Assembly (NCBI RefSeq): GCF_000372485.1
Contig: NZ_AQVA01000007.1
Location: forward strand, 31,316-95,315
Source: Oenococcus oeni DSM 20252 = AWRIB129
GTDB lineage: Bacteria > Bacillota > Bacilli > Lactobacillales > Lactobacillaceae
Direction of reading: 5' to 3'
DNA: 64,000 nt
Notes under the pieces: generated by a model
What the model saw: only the letters and a program-made list of their open reading frames with translations
Told to the model about the DNA's origin: nothing
Database searches by the model: none
Part shown: piece after piece, positions 44,696 to 53,660 of the stretch
How the letters are laid out: every line of letters begins with the position of its first letter
Position numbering within the stretch: the stretch's first letter is position 1
Position numbers and translations under genes: made by a program

Positions 44696-45577
44696 ATGAA
44701 TATTCTAAAAAATGCTCATCGTTTACCGGTGTTGGATTGGAATTTGAATTTTTTTGGCGGACATTCTCAAAAAGTTGATGATACTTGGATCGTACCTTTG
44801 AATAAGCATCAAGCATTCGAACTGATATTTGTTGTTAACGGGCAAGAAATTGTTAATTTTGAGCATGATAGTTATCTTCTAAACAGTGGGGATTTCGTGT
44901 TGATTCCACCAGGATTTATTCATACGGTTTCAGCGTTAAAAAACCTAACTTATTTCTGTTTTCATTTTGATATTGATGATCCAAGTTTTGTGGTCGGTTT
45001 AATCCAAAACTCACCGATTTATTTTCCTAAAGATTCTTCAGTAAACCAAGAAATTACCCCGATTATTGAAGACATGAATAAAATGATTTCCTCTAAGGTC
45101 TATTCTTTTGAGGACAAAATGAATCTGCAAATTTATTTATCGAAAATGCTGTTGAAATTTAACAGTCTGATTAATAAACAGCCCACTGTAATTGGCTCCA
45201 GTCAATCAAAATATGCAAAAACAATATCCGAAATGATCAAAAATGAATTTAATGATCACGTCTTATATTTTGCTACACGTTTTTTGAATGGCCCGGATAA
45301 TCAAAAAATACAGGTACCGGAAATGCCGACAATCAAACATATAATGGAGGCAACCGGAATCAGCGTTGGCTACGGCAACAGAGTTTTTCGTTCTGTGTAT
45401 TGTCTTTCGCCCTGCGATTATTTGTCAAAACTGAAATTAAAATGGGCCCAACAAATGTTGGCTAAACCGCAATATAATATCGACGAAATCGCACTTGTAC
45501 TGGGATACTCCGATTCAACTCATTTCAGTCGTCAATTCAAGAGATGGACGGGTGTTTCCCCAAAAAAGTATCGGTAA
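44696..45577 (+). CDS. AraC family transcriptional regulator
   Basis: Protein of 293 aa. A cupin-type sensor region (VVNGQEIVNFEHDSYLLNSGDFVLIPPGFIHTV, in part, about 42-75) precedes the C-terminal double helix-turn-helix domain (MEATGISVGYGNRVFRS to DEIALVLGYSDSTHFSRQFKRWTGVSPKKYR, in parts, about 220-293). Divergent from GH42-MFS-GH30, so it most likely activates that operon upon sensing the sugar. AAAGGGG site. Confidence 0.93.
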   Translation: MNILKNAHRLPVLDWNLNFFGGHSQKVDDTWIVPLNKHQAFELIFVVNGQEIVNFEHDSYLLNSGDFVLIPPGFIHTVSALKNLTYFCFHFDIDDPSFVVGLIQNSPIYFPKDSSVNQEITPIIEDMNKMISSKVYSFEDKMNLQIYLSKMLLKFNSLINKQPTVIGSSQSKYAKTISEMIKNEFNDHVLYFATRFLNGPDNQKIQVPEMPTIKHIMEATGISVGYGNRVFRSVYCLSPCDYLSKLKLKWAQQMLAKPQYNIDEIALVLGYSDSTHFSRQFKRWTGVSPKKYR

Positions 45578-45586
45578 CGAATAAAG

Positions 45587-45640
45587 GGACCAGGTCCTTA
45601 TATCCTAATTCGCGCAAGTAGAATTTAGGATAAGCAAGTT
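45587..45640. terminator. Hairpins between convergent AraC and YfhO genes
   Basis: A short GGACC/GGTCC repeat (45587-45597) and a longer stem TATCCTAATTC / GAATTTAGGATA (45601-45632, 9-nt loop). A T6 tract follows after some 12 bases. Probable terminator, though not of perfect form. Confidence 0.4.
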
Positions 45641-45648
45641 CAAATTTT

Positions 45649-48462
45649 TTAGTTGCTTCTTTTGATAATTCTTTTTGCTTTAATCTTAAAAAAATCGAAA
45701 AACGCAAGCAGAATCAAACTTAACAAGCCAATGATAGTTAGAATCATACCTAAAGATAAATAAGGTGTCTTGTAGGACAAAACTACTTTGTTAAAACCTT
45801 TTTTAACCGGTATTCCTATAAAAGCCGTATTAATTCTTGGCAGATCTTTTTTGCTCTTGTTTATTTTCCAGCCCTTCGAATAGGGAATTGTCGTGCTTAA
45901 AATTTCGGTTTTTGGTGCCTTGAAAGTAAAACTTACGCTGTCTTTTTTTAAAACAAGATTGCTGACACTTTTATCTGCCGAAATTGCCCGATCGGTTGTC
46001 TTCCCGGTCGGAACAGCCCATAAACTGACTTTGAATGAATATTCTCCGACTAGTGGAAGTTTTAAAGTAACAAACTTATTTTTCGAACTGGTTTTTATTC
46101 GTCCGAGATTAAGCGTTGTTTTTGTTCTTGGAGTATAAAAGGAAAGATCGTTTTCTCCGACTTGGTAGAAGCTGTTGCTTTTGCCGTTATAGTATGCATC
46201 AATGGAAAATCCTTCATTGCTATTTCCCAAACTGCCAAAGTTATTTTTAAGCCAGTTCATTTTAAATAAGACAGTATTGAATCTGAGATCATCATTAAAT
46301 TGTTTTGGAGTCCGTAAGATCAGCTGTTTATGACTAAGAGTATATTTATTAACGGCTGTCGAATATCTTTCTTTGAATGTGCCGCTCGAATAGTTAATAC
46401 TGTCTATTTGCAAATGTAACTCATATTTTTTGTTTAGTAATTTTTTTGGTATTTTGAATGATACAGCTGGCTTAATCAGTGGATCCTTGTTTGTAATTTT
46501 TTGTTTTGTTGCGAATTTTTTTCCATCCAAAGAAAGCGGCAGAGAAAACGTTTTGGACAACAGTTGGGTGTCAGTAGAGTTCTTCTTTTTTATGGTATTA
46601 CCACTGTCCTCTACTTGATTGTTAATCAAGGCAACTTCTTTTTGGCTTGGAGCTAATTTGGAAAAATTACTTTTACTGATCGTTCCAGAGGATTGATAGA
46701 TTAAAGGAACGGTTGATTTTGCTTGATAAACAGTTTGCCCGTTAACCAATTCACCGGTATTGATATATTCCGATGGAGCTAGTTGATCACTGGTGTTTTT
46801 AAAGAAAACCGAGACGCCAAAATAACGCATCAACAGCGAACGATGATCGATCGTGCTTACGACGTCATTGGGATCGCTGGTATTGTTTTCAAGCTGTTGA
46901 TTCAATTCTCCTAAATATTTATTTTGAAGCGACCAATAACTATTAATGTTCCCAGCTGGGGAGATGATCGATAAATTGTCGGCAGGAGAAATTCCTTGGA
47001 CATTTTTTAGTTGATCGTCGATTAAAGAACGAGAACCATTTTTCTTGTTGATATATTTTTGATAATTTTTTTGTTCTTTGGTGAGCTGTTTGAGAGTTGC
47101 GTAATTAATTAATGTAGTTTCTTTTGGGTTAAGGTCAGAGGAACGAAGGTTTTCTACAATCATAAATGCGTTTAAAAGAGTTAGCAGTATTAGCCAGATA
47201 TCAATTGATTTTTGAGATATTAAATTGTTTTTATTTCCTTTTATTAGACAAATTAACAATATCGATCCGGCATAAAAAGCGAGTACACTCACTAGTTTGA
47301 AAGCAAAACCGGCTTTGATAAATAGACTAATGGCAATAACAAAACCCAAGATGGCGAGGATGTGCAGATCCTTTTTGTCGACCGAATCAAGATTTTCCAA
47401 AAAAACGATTGTTGCCAAGGCTAATGGAAGCGAGAGCATAAAGGACCAGCGATTATTTGGCGAAGTGCCATCGTTAATGATTGCTGCAAAGATAGGACTC
47501 AATAAGATTAAAGAAGAAAAAATCAGAACATAGCCTAAGCTTTTATATTTCTTAAAACGCCGAACGGTCCACAGTGCTGCAATAACACTAATGGCTAAGA
47601 ATCCGCCTTTAAACCAATAAGAAGTATTTTGATCGGTTAAAAGAACGCCAGGCAGCGACAAGTAATATTTAAGCGGGTAAAAAGATAAACCGTTTGCAAA
47701 AGGGACTTTTGTTCTGGATGAATTTAATAATTGCAGAAAGCTCGGCAGAAAAAGAATTGAACCGGAAAGAAGCCCGATTAAAACGCTGATAACCATTTTA
47801 GTATTATTTTTTACGACTCTGAAACGCTTGTTGGAAAGCAATAAAGAAAGCCAGAAGACAAACGTACCAAAAGCCAACAAGACAGCAAAGTAAAAATTAT
47901 TGAAGATTGTCCAGGCAACCGCTAGAGCTAGGAGCCAACCCTTGTTTTTTAAGAGGCATTCATATAATCCATAGGCCAGGAGCGGCAAAATAATTAACGG
48001 ATTTAAAAAAAATGGATGAGTGAAGATCGCATATGCGCTGTAGCCGGTGAATATGTAAGTAAATGAAGCAATAAGCAAAGAATTTTTCTTGGCAGTTGGT
48101 ATAAAACGTTTTGCTGCCCAGAGAAAACTGAAGCCGACAAAGTAGAGCCTTACCAAAATCATTATCGAGTAATAAATTCCCAAATGGGCTTGGGAAACGA
48201 AAATTGACGGATACGTAAATATGTCTCCCAAATTATAGTAGGAGAAAGTTTGGATGGTCCCCTGGCCCAATCCGATGTGCCAGTTCCAAGAAGGAAGGGA
48301 ACGATGATAGAAAATCCATGCTCTTAGGATTTTTCTCCAATAAACAAGGGCGGGATAATGTTGGGAGATGCCGTCTGCATTCCAAATCAAACTGCTTTTA
48401 GTCAAAGCCGTTCCGGCAAAAATCGCAATTATCAGAAGAACAAAAAGAATGGTGTAAATCAC
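45649..48462 (-). CDS. YfhO family membrane protein
   Basis: Protein of 937 aa: about 12 membrane segments in the first half (WNADGISQHYPALVYWRK near the start is the family mark), a large external domain of about 400 residues, and one terminal segment followed by a basic tail. YfhO-type proteins are GT-C-like enzymes that glycosylate lipoteichoic acid or polymers in Gram-positive bacteria. No neighbours point to a specific polymer. Confidence 0.88.
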   Translation of the reverse strand: MIYTILFVLLIIAIFAGTALTKSSLIWNADGISQHYPALVYWRKILRAWIFYHRSLPSWNWHIGLGQGTIQTFSYYNLGDIFTYPSIFVSQAHLGIYYSIMILVRLYFVGFSFLWAAKRFIPTAKKNSLLIASFTYIFTGYSAYAIFTHPFFLNPLIILPLLAYGLYECLLKNKGWLLALAVAWTIFNNFYFAVLLAFGTFVFWLSLLLSNKRFRVVKNNTKMVISVLIGLLSGSILFLPSFLQLLNSSRTKVPFANGLSFYPLKYYLSLPGVLLTDQNTSYWFKGGFLAISVIAALWTVRRFKKYKSLGYVLIFSSLILLSPIFAAIINDGTSPNNRWSFMLSLPLALATIVFLENLDSVDKKDLHILAILGFVIAISLFIKAGFAFKLVSVLAFYAGSILLICLIKGNKNNLISQKSIDIWLILLTLLNAFMIVENLRSSDLNPKETTLINYATLKQLTKEQKNYQKYINKKNGSRSLIDDQLKNVQGISPADNLSIISPAGNINSYWSLQNKYLGELNQQLENNTSDPNDVVSTIDHRSLLMRYFGVSVFFKNTSDQLAPSEYINTGELVNGQTVYQAKSTVPLIYQSSGTISKSNFSKLAPSQKEVALINNQVEDSGNTIKKKNSTDTQLLSKTFSLPLSLDGKKFATKQKITNKDPLIKPAVSFKIPKKLLNKKYELHLQIDSINYSSGTFKERYSTAVNKYTLSHKQLILRTPKQFNDDLRFNTVLFKMNWLKNNFGSLGNSNEGFSIDAYYNGKSNSFYQVGENDLSFYTPRTKTTLNLGRIKTSSKNKFVTLKLPLVGEYSFKVSLWAVPTGKTTDRAISADKSVSNLVLKKDSVSFTFKAPKTEILSTTIPYSKGWKINKSKKDLPRINTAFIGIPVKKGFNKVVLSYKTPYLSLGMILTIIGLLSLILLAFFDFFKIKAKRIIKRSN

Positions 48463-48784
48463 ATAAACACCCTTAAAAAATCTCTTTGAGTTACGCGCGG
48501 CGCGTAAAATTTTTTCTTTTTTAATAGAAATAGATTATTACTTTCTTTTAAGATACTGATATCTGATATATTTTAGTGTTTCTTAAACAAAAGCACTAAA
48601 GACAGCGTTAAATATAAGGCCTGAAGTAAAAAATTATGTAATCTTTTAACTTCTCTTTAAGACCAGCTTCAAATAAATAAGAGTTGGTATAAATCAATTT
48701 TATGACTTAATGAGGAGCAACTTGTGGATCTTTGACATTTTTTATTGCTTTGAATTATTTTTTTGATTGAAGTTTTTTACGGTT
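48463..48784. other. 322-bp gap upstream of the YfhO gene
   Basis: Carries a GC-rich 17-bp palindrome TTACGCGCGGCGCGTAA (48491-48507) about 30 bp before the YfhO ATG. Near 48712 a GAGGAG precedes a TTG frame of 14 codons on the plus strand (MWIFDIFYCFELFF), too short and too close to its ribosome site to accept. Otherwise AT-rich. Confidence 0.4.
48491..48507. repeat. GC-rich 17-bp palindrome upstream of YfhO
   Basis: Perfect inverted repeat TTACGCGC / GCGCGTAA around one G, in sequence that is otherwise very AT-rich. Its site in the 5' region of the YfhO gene suggests an operator; a T-rich tract on the plus side also gives it terminator character. Confidence 0.5.
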
Positions 48785-48988
48785 TTATCTGTTCTTGTTG
48801 TCACGATTGGACTGTCTGGGGACTAAAAGAGCAATTAAAAAGACGATTAATAGGGCCACAATAATCGAAAGCGGTAAACTGAGCTTAAGTTTTTCAATAC
48901 AAAAAGAAGCAATTAAAGGTGTTAATATTAATCCGAATAGGCTGTAGGCAAAACTTTTCAGAAGTTCTTTTTTATTCGTTTTTTTCAT
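48785..48988 (-). CDS. Small two-segment membrane protein
   Basis: Peptide of 67 aa from the ATG at 48988 (MKKTNKKELLKSFAYSLFGL), with two hydrophobic segments (about 14-30 and 35-55) and a basic tail RQSNRDNKNR. A longer TTG-started form exists but lacks any ribosome site. A TATAAT box lies only about 7 bp before this ATG, so the message may be leaderless. No family recognised. Confidence 0.6.
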   Translation of the reverse strand: MKKTNKKELLKSFAYSLFGLILTPLIASFCIEKLKLSLPLSIIVALLIVFLIALLVPRQSNRDNKNR

Positions 48989-49142
48989 GTTTGTATTATA
49001 TATTTTTATGTCTAATCTGTTTAATTCAAAAAAACGATCCAACTATAAATATCATCCGGATTGATTATCCAATCTTGCCAAAAATACCTGCTTTAGAGAT
49101 AACTAGCCTTTGCAAACAAAAGAAAAAAAGGAGTTCTTCTTA

Positions 49143-49952
49143 ATGAAAGAGTATCTTACAAGGTCGAATATAAGCTATTTTTCGATTGGAAGTGGAACGC
49201 CGATTATCTTTTTACATGGTCTATCATTGGACAAACAATCTACCTGTCTGTTTTTTGAACCATTATCAAATGTTGGTCAGTATCAGAGAATTTATTTGGA
49301 TTTGCCGGGGATGGGAAACAGTGATCCGATTTCTCCAAGCACTAGCGATAATGTTTTAGAAACTCTCATTGAAGCAATTGAAGAAATTATTGGAGCCAGA
49401 AGGTTTATTTTGTATGGGCATTCATATGGCGGATACTTGGCTCAAGCGATTGCTTTTCATTTGAAGGATCAAACATTGGGAGTGTTTCTGACCTGTCCTG
49501 TAATTACAGCCGATCATTCTAAAAGACTAACCGGGAAACACATTAATATTTTAGAGGAGGATATTAATCCTGTAGAAAATAAGGAATATTTTGCTGATTT
49601 CTTGAGTATGAACGTGATTATTAATAACCAAGCCTGGCATGACTATCAAAATTTAATCATTCCAGGACTTCAAAAAGAAGATAAGACTTTTATAGACCAA
49701 CTTCAAAATAATTATTCCTTTACTTTTGAAGAAAAGCTTAAAAATATTAACTACCAGTTTCCATTTAAAATTATGGTCGGTAGAAACGATCAAGTAGTCG
49801 GTTACCAGGAACAATTGAAATTAATTAATCATAACGAGAATGGTGAAATCGTCCTCCTAAACAGAACTGGTCATAATTTAATGATTGATCAACGCGAAGC
49901 AGTTGGTTTTCATTTTGATTTATTTCTCGATGAGCTGAACTCAAACAATTAG
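49143..49952 (+). CDS. Alpha/beta hydrolase
   Basis: Protein of 269 aa from the ATG at 49143, supported by an AAAGGAG site; a longer upstream frame would contain that site. Features: FLHGLSLD (oxyanion region, about 25), nucleophile Ser in YGHSYGG (about 97), Asp in GRNDQVV (about 220) and His in RTGHNLM (about 244). The triad is complete. Typical esterase or hydrolase of small esters; substrate unknown. Closed by a terminator. Confidence 0.9.
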   Translation: MKEYLTRSNISYFSIGSGTPIIFLHGLSLDKQSTCLFFEPLSNVGQYQRIYLDLPGMGNSDPISPSTSDNVLETLIEAIEEIIGARRFILYGHSYGGYLAQAIAFHLKDQTLGVFLTCPVITADHSKRLTGKHINILEEDINPVENKEYFADFLSMNVIINNQAWHDYQNLIIPGLQKEDKTFIDQLQNNYSFTFEEKLKNINYQFPFKIMVGRNDQVVGYQEQLKLINHNENGEIVLLNRTGHNLMIDQREAVGFHFDLFLDELNSNN

Positions 49953-50060
49953 CTTTTAATTTGGAGTCTCAAAATCCGGTGTTGGAAATCGTCGAGAGAA
50001 ATAAATAATTTATGAGCACGACACGACTTGAAAGTTTTTTTGACTGTGGTAATTAATGAA

Positions 50061-50090
50061 AAGGCCACTTAGATATTCCTAAGTGGTCTT
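50061..50090. terminator. Bidirectional terminator after the hydrolase
   Basis: Stem AAGGCCACTTAG / CTAAGTGGTCTT with a 6-nt loop; T-rich on both strands. Confidence 0.8.
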
Positions 50091-50111
50091 TATTTCTTTA
50101 TTCAATTAGAA

Positions 50112-50324
50112 TTAACATTTCACAATATTCGTTGTCAACCAATAGTTTTCGTTATATTCGTATAGAATTGCTTGATTGCCTTTTCGGCTACGCGCCAACT
50201 TAAGGATTGTATAGTTTCCGACTGTTAGAGTCCTTTGTTCAATGCTGTTTTTAAAGCTTGTTTTATCAGTAATAAGACGAGGATCATAACGGTAATTTTT
50301 TTTGCAGGGTTTAAAGGATTGCAT
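50112..50324 (-). CDS. Hypothetical protein, 70 aa
   Basis: A basic, soluble peptide (MQSFKPCKKNYRYDPRLITD onward) ending YWLTTNIVKC, with no motif recognised. Tyr and Asn are frequent. No clear ribosome site precedes the ATG. It lies between a terminator and the MerR-type gene and could be a remnant of a larger protein. Confidence 0.4.
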   Translation of the reverse strand: MQSFKPCKKNYRYDPRLITDKTSFKNSIEQRTLTVGNYTILKLARSRKGNQAILYEYNENYWLTTNIVKC

Positions 50325-50388
50325 TAAAGTTCTGTTTTCTATGCCATCAGTTCCAATAAAATGGAATTATCTATTTTTTTAAAGCCAA

Positions 50389-51159
50389 TTAAGCATAATA
50401 ATCAATTATGGCTTTTAACGTTTCGGCCGCATCTTTTTCTCCGGTGCCTTCTTCATAATATTTCGTAAAACGAGGATCAGAAACATACATGGCAGCCAAG
50501 CCCTTATGGGCCTCGGGTGAATACTGTTCCTTTGGCCAAGTCATAAGCAAAAATTCTTTGTGCAGTTCAAAAAGTTGCTTTGCGGCTGGCTGATCTAAAT
50601 TCTGCGTTCCTACTAATGATTTAAGTGCTGCTAAAATCTGATTTTTCAGTTCTTGTAAGTGTGTCATGTCGATTTCTGATAAGGAATTAAATTTTTGATT
50701 GGAATTATCAATTGTTGAATTACTATATTTTTTACGAATTTCTTTACCGTATTGTGTTTCATTATCATTAATTGTTTTTGTCTTAAAGGCTGCAAATTTT
50801 TCCGTATCTTTCATTTTTGATGCTCCTTTCATAGTTGCAAGTGTTTTATCTAAATTAACAAGTAAAGATGATAAACGGTCTCGTTCGACAATGATATGTT
50901 GGCGCTGATTACTTAAGGCTTGATATTGTTCCGCTTCAGATTTATCCAAGATTTTCTTAATTTGGTCTAACGGCAAATCGAATAATCTTAGAAACATAAT
51001 CCTCTGTAATTGATCGACTTCAGTTTCATCGTAGTAACGATAATTGTTGTCTGAATCTCGTCGAGCTCTTAACAGACCTTTTTTATCATATGCCAGCTCT
51101 ATTAAATCGATTTTGCCTTTCTTCGTCAATGGATCGCTTCTTGTATTAATGGTCGTCAT
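50389..51159 (-). CDS. MerR/TipA-like regulator with unusual N-terminus
   Basis: Protein of 256 aa. YDKKGLLRARRDSDNNYRYY (about 24-43) is the MerR wing pattern, followed by a dimerisation helix (LPLDQIKKILDKSEAEQYQALSNQR, in part) and a C-terminal TipAS-type ligand domain ending DPRFTKYYEEGTGEKDAAETLKAI (in part). The first helix-turn-helix, normally of the type LAKLTGVSVRTLHHYD, reads PLTKKGKIDLIELAYD with two extra residues, so DNA reading may be altered or the start region mutated. It would sense drugs and activate efflux genes. Confidence 0.75.
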   Translation of the reverse strand: MTTINTRSDPLTKKGKIDLIELAYDKKGLLRARRDSDNNYRYYDETEVDQLQRIMFLRLFDLPLDQIKKILDKSEAEQYQALSNQRQHIIVERDRLSSLLVNLDKTLATMKGASKMKDTEKFAAFKTKTINDNETQYGKEIRKKYSNSTIDNSNQKFNSLSEIDMTHLQELKNQILAALKSLVGTQNLDQPAAKQLFELHKEFLLMTWPKEQYSPEAHKGLAAMYVSDPRFTKYYEEGTGEKDAAETLKAIIDYYA

Positions 51160-51176
51160 TTGTTCGGCTTATCCAA

Positions 51177-51779
51177 GTTTGAGTTTGAGTTTTGCGTCGT
51201 CGATTATGACATTGTTTTTCATTTTTGTATCGTTATTTTTCATTGATGGAATTAATCAAAAATTTATTTCGGATTTCTCTGTATCGATTGTGACGATCCT
51301 TATTAGTTTATCCTTGATTTTTTTCACTATTATATCGACTAACGAAAAAGGCTTGTTTTTACAATCGATTTCTTTTTTTGTCCCGGCCGGTTTCCGAAAT
51401 TCTTTATTCGCAAATTTTGTTGGGTGTATCAGCTGGTGTGATAGAAACATCAACCACTATTTCAACATATATTTTTAGTTAAAAAGAGTTCTCCAAGGAA
51501 CATTTGTTTAGACAAGAAGACGTAACCAATGTTGCCTATAAAACAATATCAACAATGTCAGTTACGTTATTTATTTCATATGCGGTAATGAGCGTACCGT
51601 CGCTGGTTCTATATCTGGAAAACAACAATAGTGTAAATTATTCTGTCTCGGTTAACCTCAGTATGGCGATTACAGAGACTATCAGCTCCATATTGGCAAT
51701 GCTTTTAACGGTACCAATCACAATTTATTTTCATGCAAAATTTGGTTTAAATAAAGAAAGCAGTAGGCCAAAGTTATGA
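51177..51779 (+). pseudogene. YibE/F-like membrane protein, decayed
   Basis: Three pieces read as one membrane protein: IMTLFFIFVSLFFIDGINQK and following segments in frame from about 51206; then a change of frame into QILLGVSAGVIETSTTISTY; then an in-frame TAA at about 51479 and continuation KEFSKEHLFRQEDVTNVAYKT to 51779. The alignment to YibE/F proteins (GVIETSTTIS, then EDVTNVAYKTISTMSVTLF) is by eye. The normal start is missing. The next gene overlaps its end by ATGA, as in intact yibE-yibF pairs. Confidence 0.55.
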
Positions 51780-52552
51780 GTACCGACTTGGTTTTATTTA
51801 TTTTCGTAATTCTAGCATCTCTTTTTGTTTTTCGAAAAAGAGCATTTGCTTTTCTGCTTTATGCTTTTTCGGTTATTGCCATCACAATTTTTTTAATCGT
51901 CTTGATGGCTTATAAGAATGGCATCTATTTTTTTGGAATTATTGGTATTTTATTTCTAGTTTTTTCACTCATTTTTGTCAATAAACTGGATAAAATTGCT
52001 TCGAAAACTATTTTGTATTCTTCTTTGGTTGTTTATCCAATTTGTTTTTTAATTTTAAAGATCAACGAACATATATTCCAGGTTCAAGGTTTCGATCCCT
52101 TGATGCTCCAATATTTAGACGGATATTCTTTTAAGTTTGACCTTAACTATTACAAGCTCACCACGATTATTATTATGTTTCTTTCCGTTTGCATATCTCT
52201 TGATATCGGCATTAGTTACATAGTGTCATTAGAAGAGGTCGATAGAGATCTTCAGACAAACAAGCTTTCTTTGTTAAAGCAACTGGAAAAAAATATTTCT
52301 GAAAAAATTCTTGGTATCAATATTAATACACTGATCTTCTCTTTTGTGGCAGGGAATATTTCTTATTTAATTTTTTTAAACGATTTCAAATATAATATTT
52401 CGAGCATTCTTAATTCCAAAATTATTTGTTTTGAAATTACGCAGATAACTTTCAGCTTAATTTCTTCAATCGCGTTTATATCTATATCGAAAAAAATCTT
52501 CGAGAAAATTTATATTAAAAACCTTAAGGGCGAAGGCTTCGACAGTTCTTAG
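51776..52552 (+). CDS. YibE/F-like membrane protein, second subunit
   Basis: Protein of 258 aa with about seven hydrophobic segments. The region SLEEVDRDLQTNKLSLLKQLEKNISEKILGININTLIFSFV (in parts, about 152-195) has the layout of the YibE/F conserved segment. Such proteins come as two adjacent genes in lactobacilli; here the first is broken. Function of the family is unknown. Overlap ATGA with the upstream piece. Confidence 0.6.
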   Translation: MSTDLVLFIFVILASLFVFRKRAFAFLLYAFSVIAITIFLIVLMAYKNGIYFFGIIGILFLVFSLIFVNKLDKIASKTILYSSLVVYPICFLILKINEHIFQVQGFDPLMLQYLDGYSFKFDLNYYKLTTIIIMFLSVCISLDIGISYIVSLEEVDRDLQTNKLSLLKQLEKNISEKILGININTLIFSFVAGNISYLIFLNDFKYNISSILNSKIICFEITQITFSLISSIAFISISKKIFEKIYIKNLKGEGFDSS

Positions 52553-52615
52553 ACAATTTTATTAAGCTGTTTTTTGGATCATTATGTAAAAAAATAGAAC
52601 GAACTGTTTATAAAA

Positions 52616-53503
52616 TTACTTTCCTATGAACATTTTTAAAAAATTTTCCGTTAATGGATTGAAGGAGTCATCTCTTCTCCACATAATCGCTAATTGGGTT
52701 TCCAGAGCTTTCTCTTTAATTTCTCTGAATTCGATGTCCTTTTCTCCTTCGTTTTCGACTTGGAGAATGGCCGATTTTGGAACAATTGCAGTACCGAAAC
52801 CAACTTTTGCCCCATCGAGGGCAGTTCTTGCATCATCGCAACGAACCACTATCAAAGGATTAAAACCAAGATTTCTGAAAGTATTTTCAATTAATTCTTT
52901 AAATCTGCGATAGATTATCAGTGGTTTATTCGATAAATCGTCAATTTTTAAATATTTATCCGGTAAGCCGACAGTATCTTTTTGATTGTTCTTTGCGGAA
53001 ACTGCAACCATCGGTTCCTTGTCGAAATAATATCCGATTACTCCCTTACTGGAAAAAGGCGTTCTCAGGATCGCCAAATCGATCAGGCCCTTTTCCAAGT
53101 AGCCTAAAAGTTTGTAGGTATTCCCTTCGATGACATTGATAGCGATATTAGGATAATATTTTTTAAGTTTTAATAATCTTTGATTCGGTAGTTTGTTTAT
53201 TGAAGAAGAAATACTGCCAATTGAGAGCGAACCAGAAATTCCTTTATCGAGATACTTAACTTTCGTTTTGGCGACATCCGACAGTTCTGTTATTTGTTCG
53301 GCGTAAGGTTTTAGTACTTTACCAGCATCCGTCAGAGAAATTCCTCGAGGGCCTCTTATAAACAAACTTGTTTCTAATTCCAGTTCTAATTGTTTTATCT
53401 CATAACTCAATAGTGGTTGTTTAATGTGGAGACGTTTGGCAGCAGCAGTAATTTGCCCTTCTTCACAAATTGTAACGAAGTATCTTAATTGTTTTAAATT
53501 CAT
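52616..53503 (-). CDS. LysR family transcriptional regulator
   Basis: Protein of 295 aa from the ATG at 53503, with an AAGGTG site upstream; a longer start at 53629 adds 42 residues unlike any LysR. The helix-turn-helix MNLKQLRYFVTICEEGQITAAAKRLHIKQPLLSYEIKQLE (in parts, about 1-40) is canonical, and the substrate-binding domain covers about 90-290. Target unknown; the divergent neighbour is the LCP gene. Confidence 0.92.
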   Translation of the reverse strand: MNLKQLRYFVTICEEGQITAAAKRLHIKQPLLSYEIKQLELELETSLFIRGPRGISLTDAGKVLKPYAEQITELSDVAKTKVKYLDKGISGSLSIGSISSSINKLPNQRLLKLKKYYPNIAINVIEGNTYKLLGYLEKGLIDLAILRTPFSSKGVIGYYFDKEPMVAVSAKNNQKDTVGLPDKYLKIDDLSNKPLIIYRRFKELIENTFRNLGFNPLIVVRCDDARTALDGAKVGFGTAIVPKSAILQVENEGEKDIEFREIKEKALETQLAIMWRRDDSFNPLTENFLKMFIGK

Positions 53504-53660
53504 AGGAATGCACCTTAATCTTTCATGTTGATGATTGATCGATTTAGAAAAAATATTTAAACGCATTATATATCTGTCAATTATTTTTTTAAACAAAAGC
53601 TCTAATGAATGTACTGTTTGATATTTCATTGATTTTTAAATTAAAAAAAGGGGGAACAAA

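Noticed and set aside
48712-48775. Short frame MWIFDIFYCFELFF after GAGGAG
   Set aside because: The ribosome site is only 4-5 bp from the TTG, there is no promoter or terminator of its own, and 14 codons can arise by chance.
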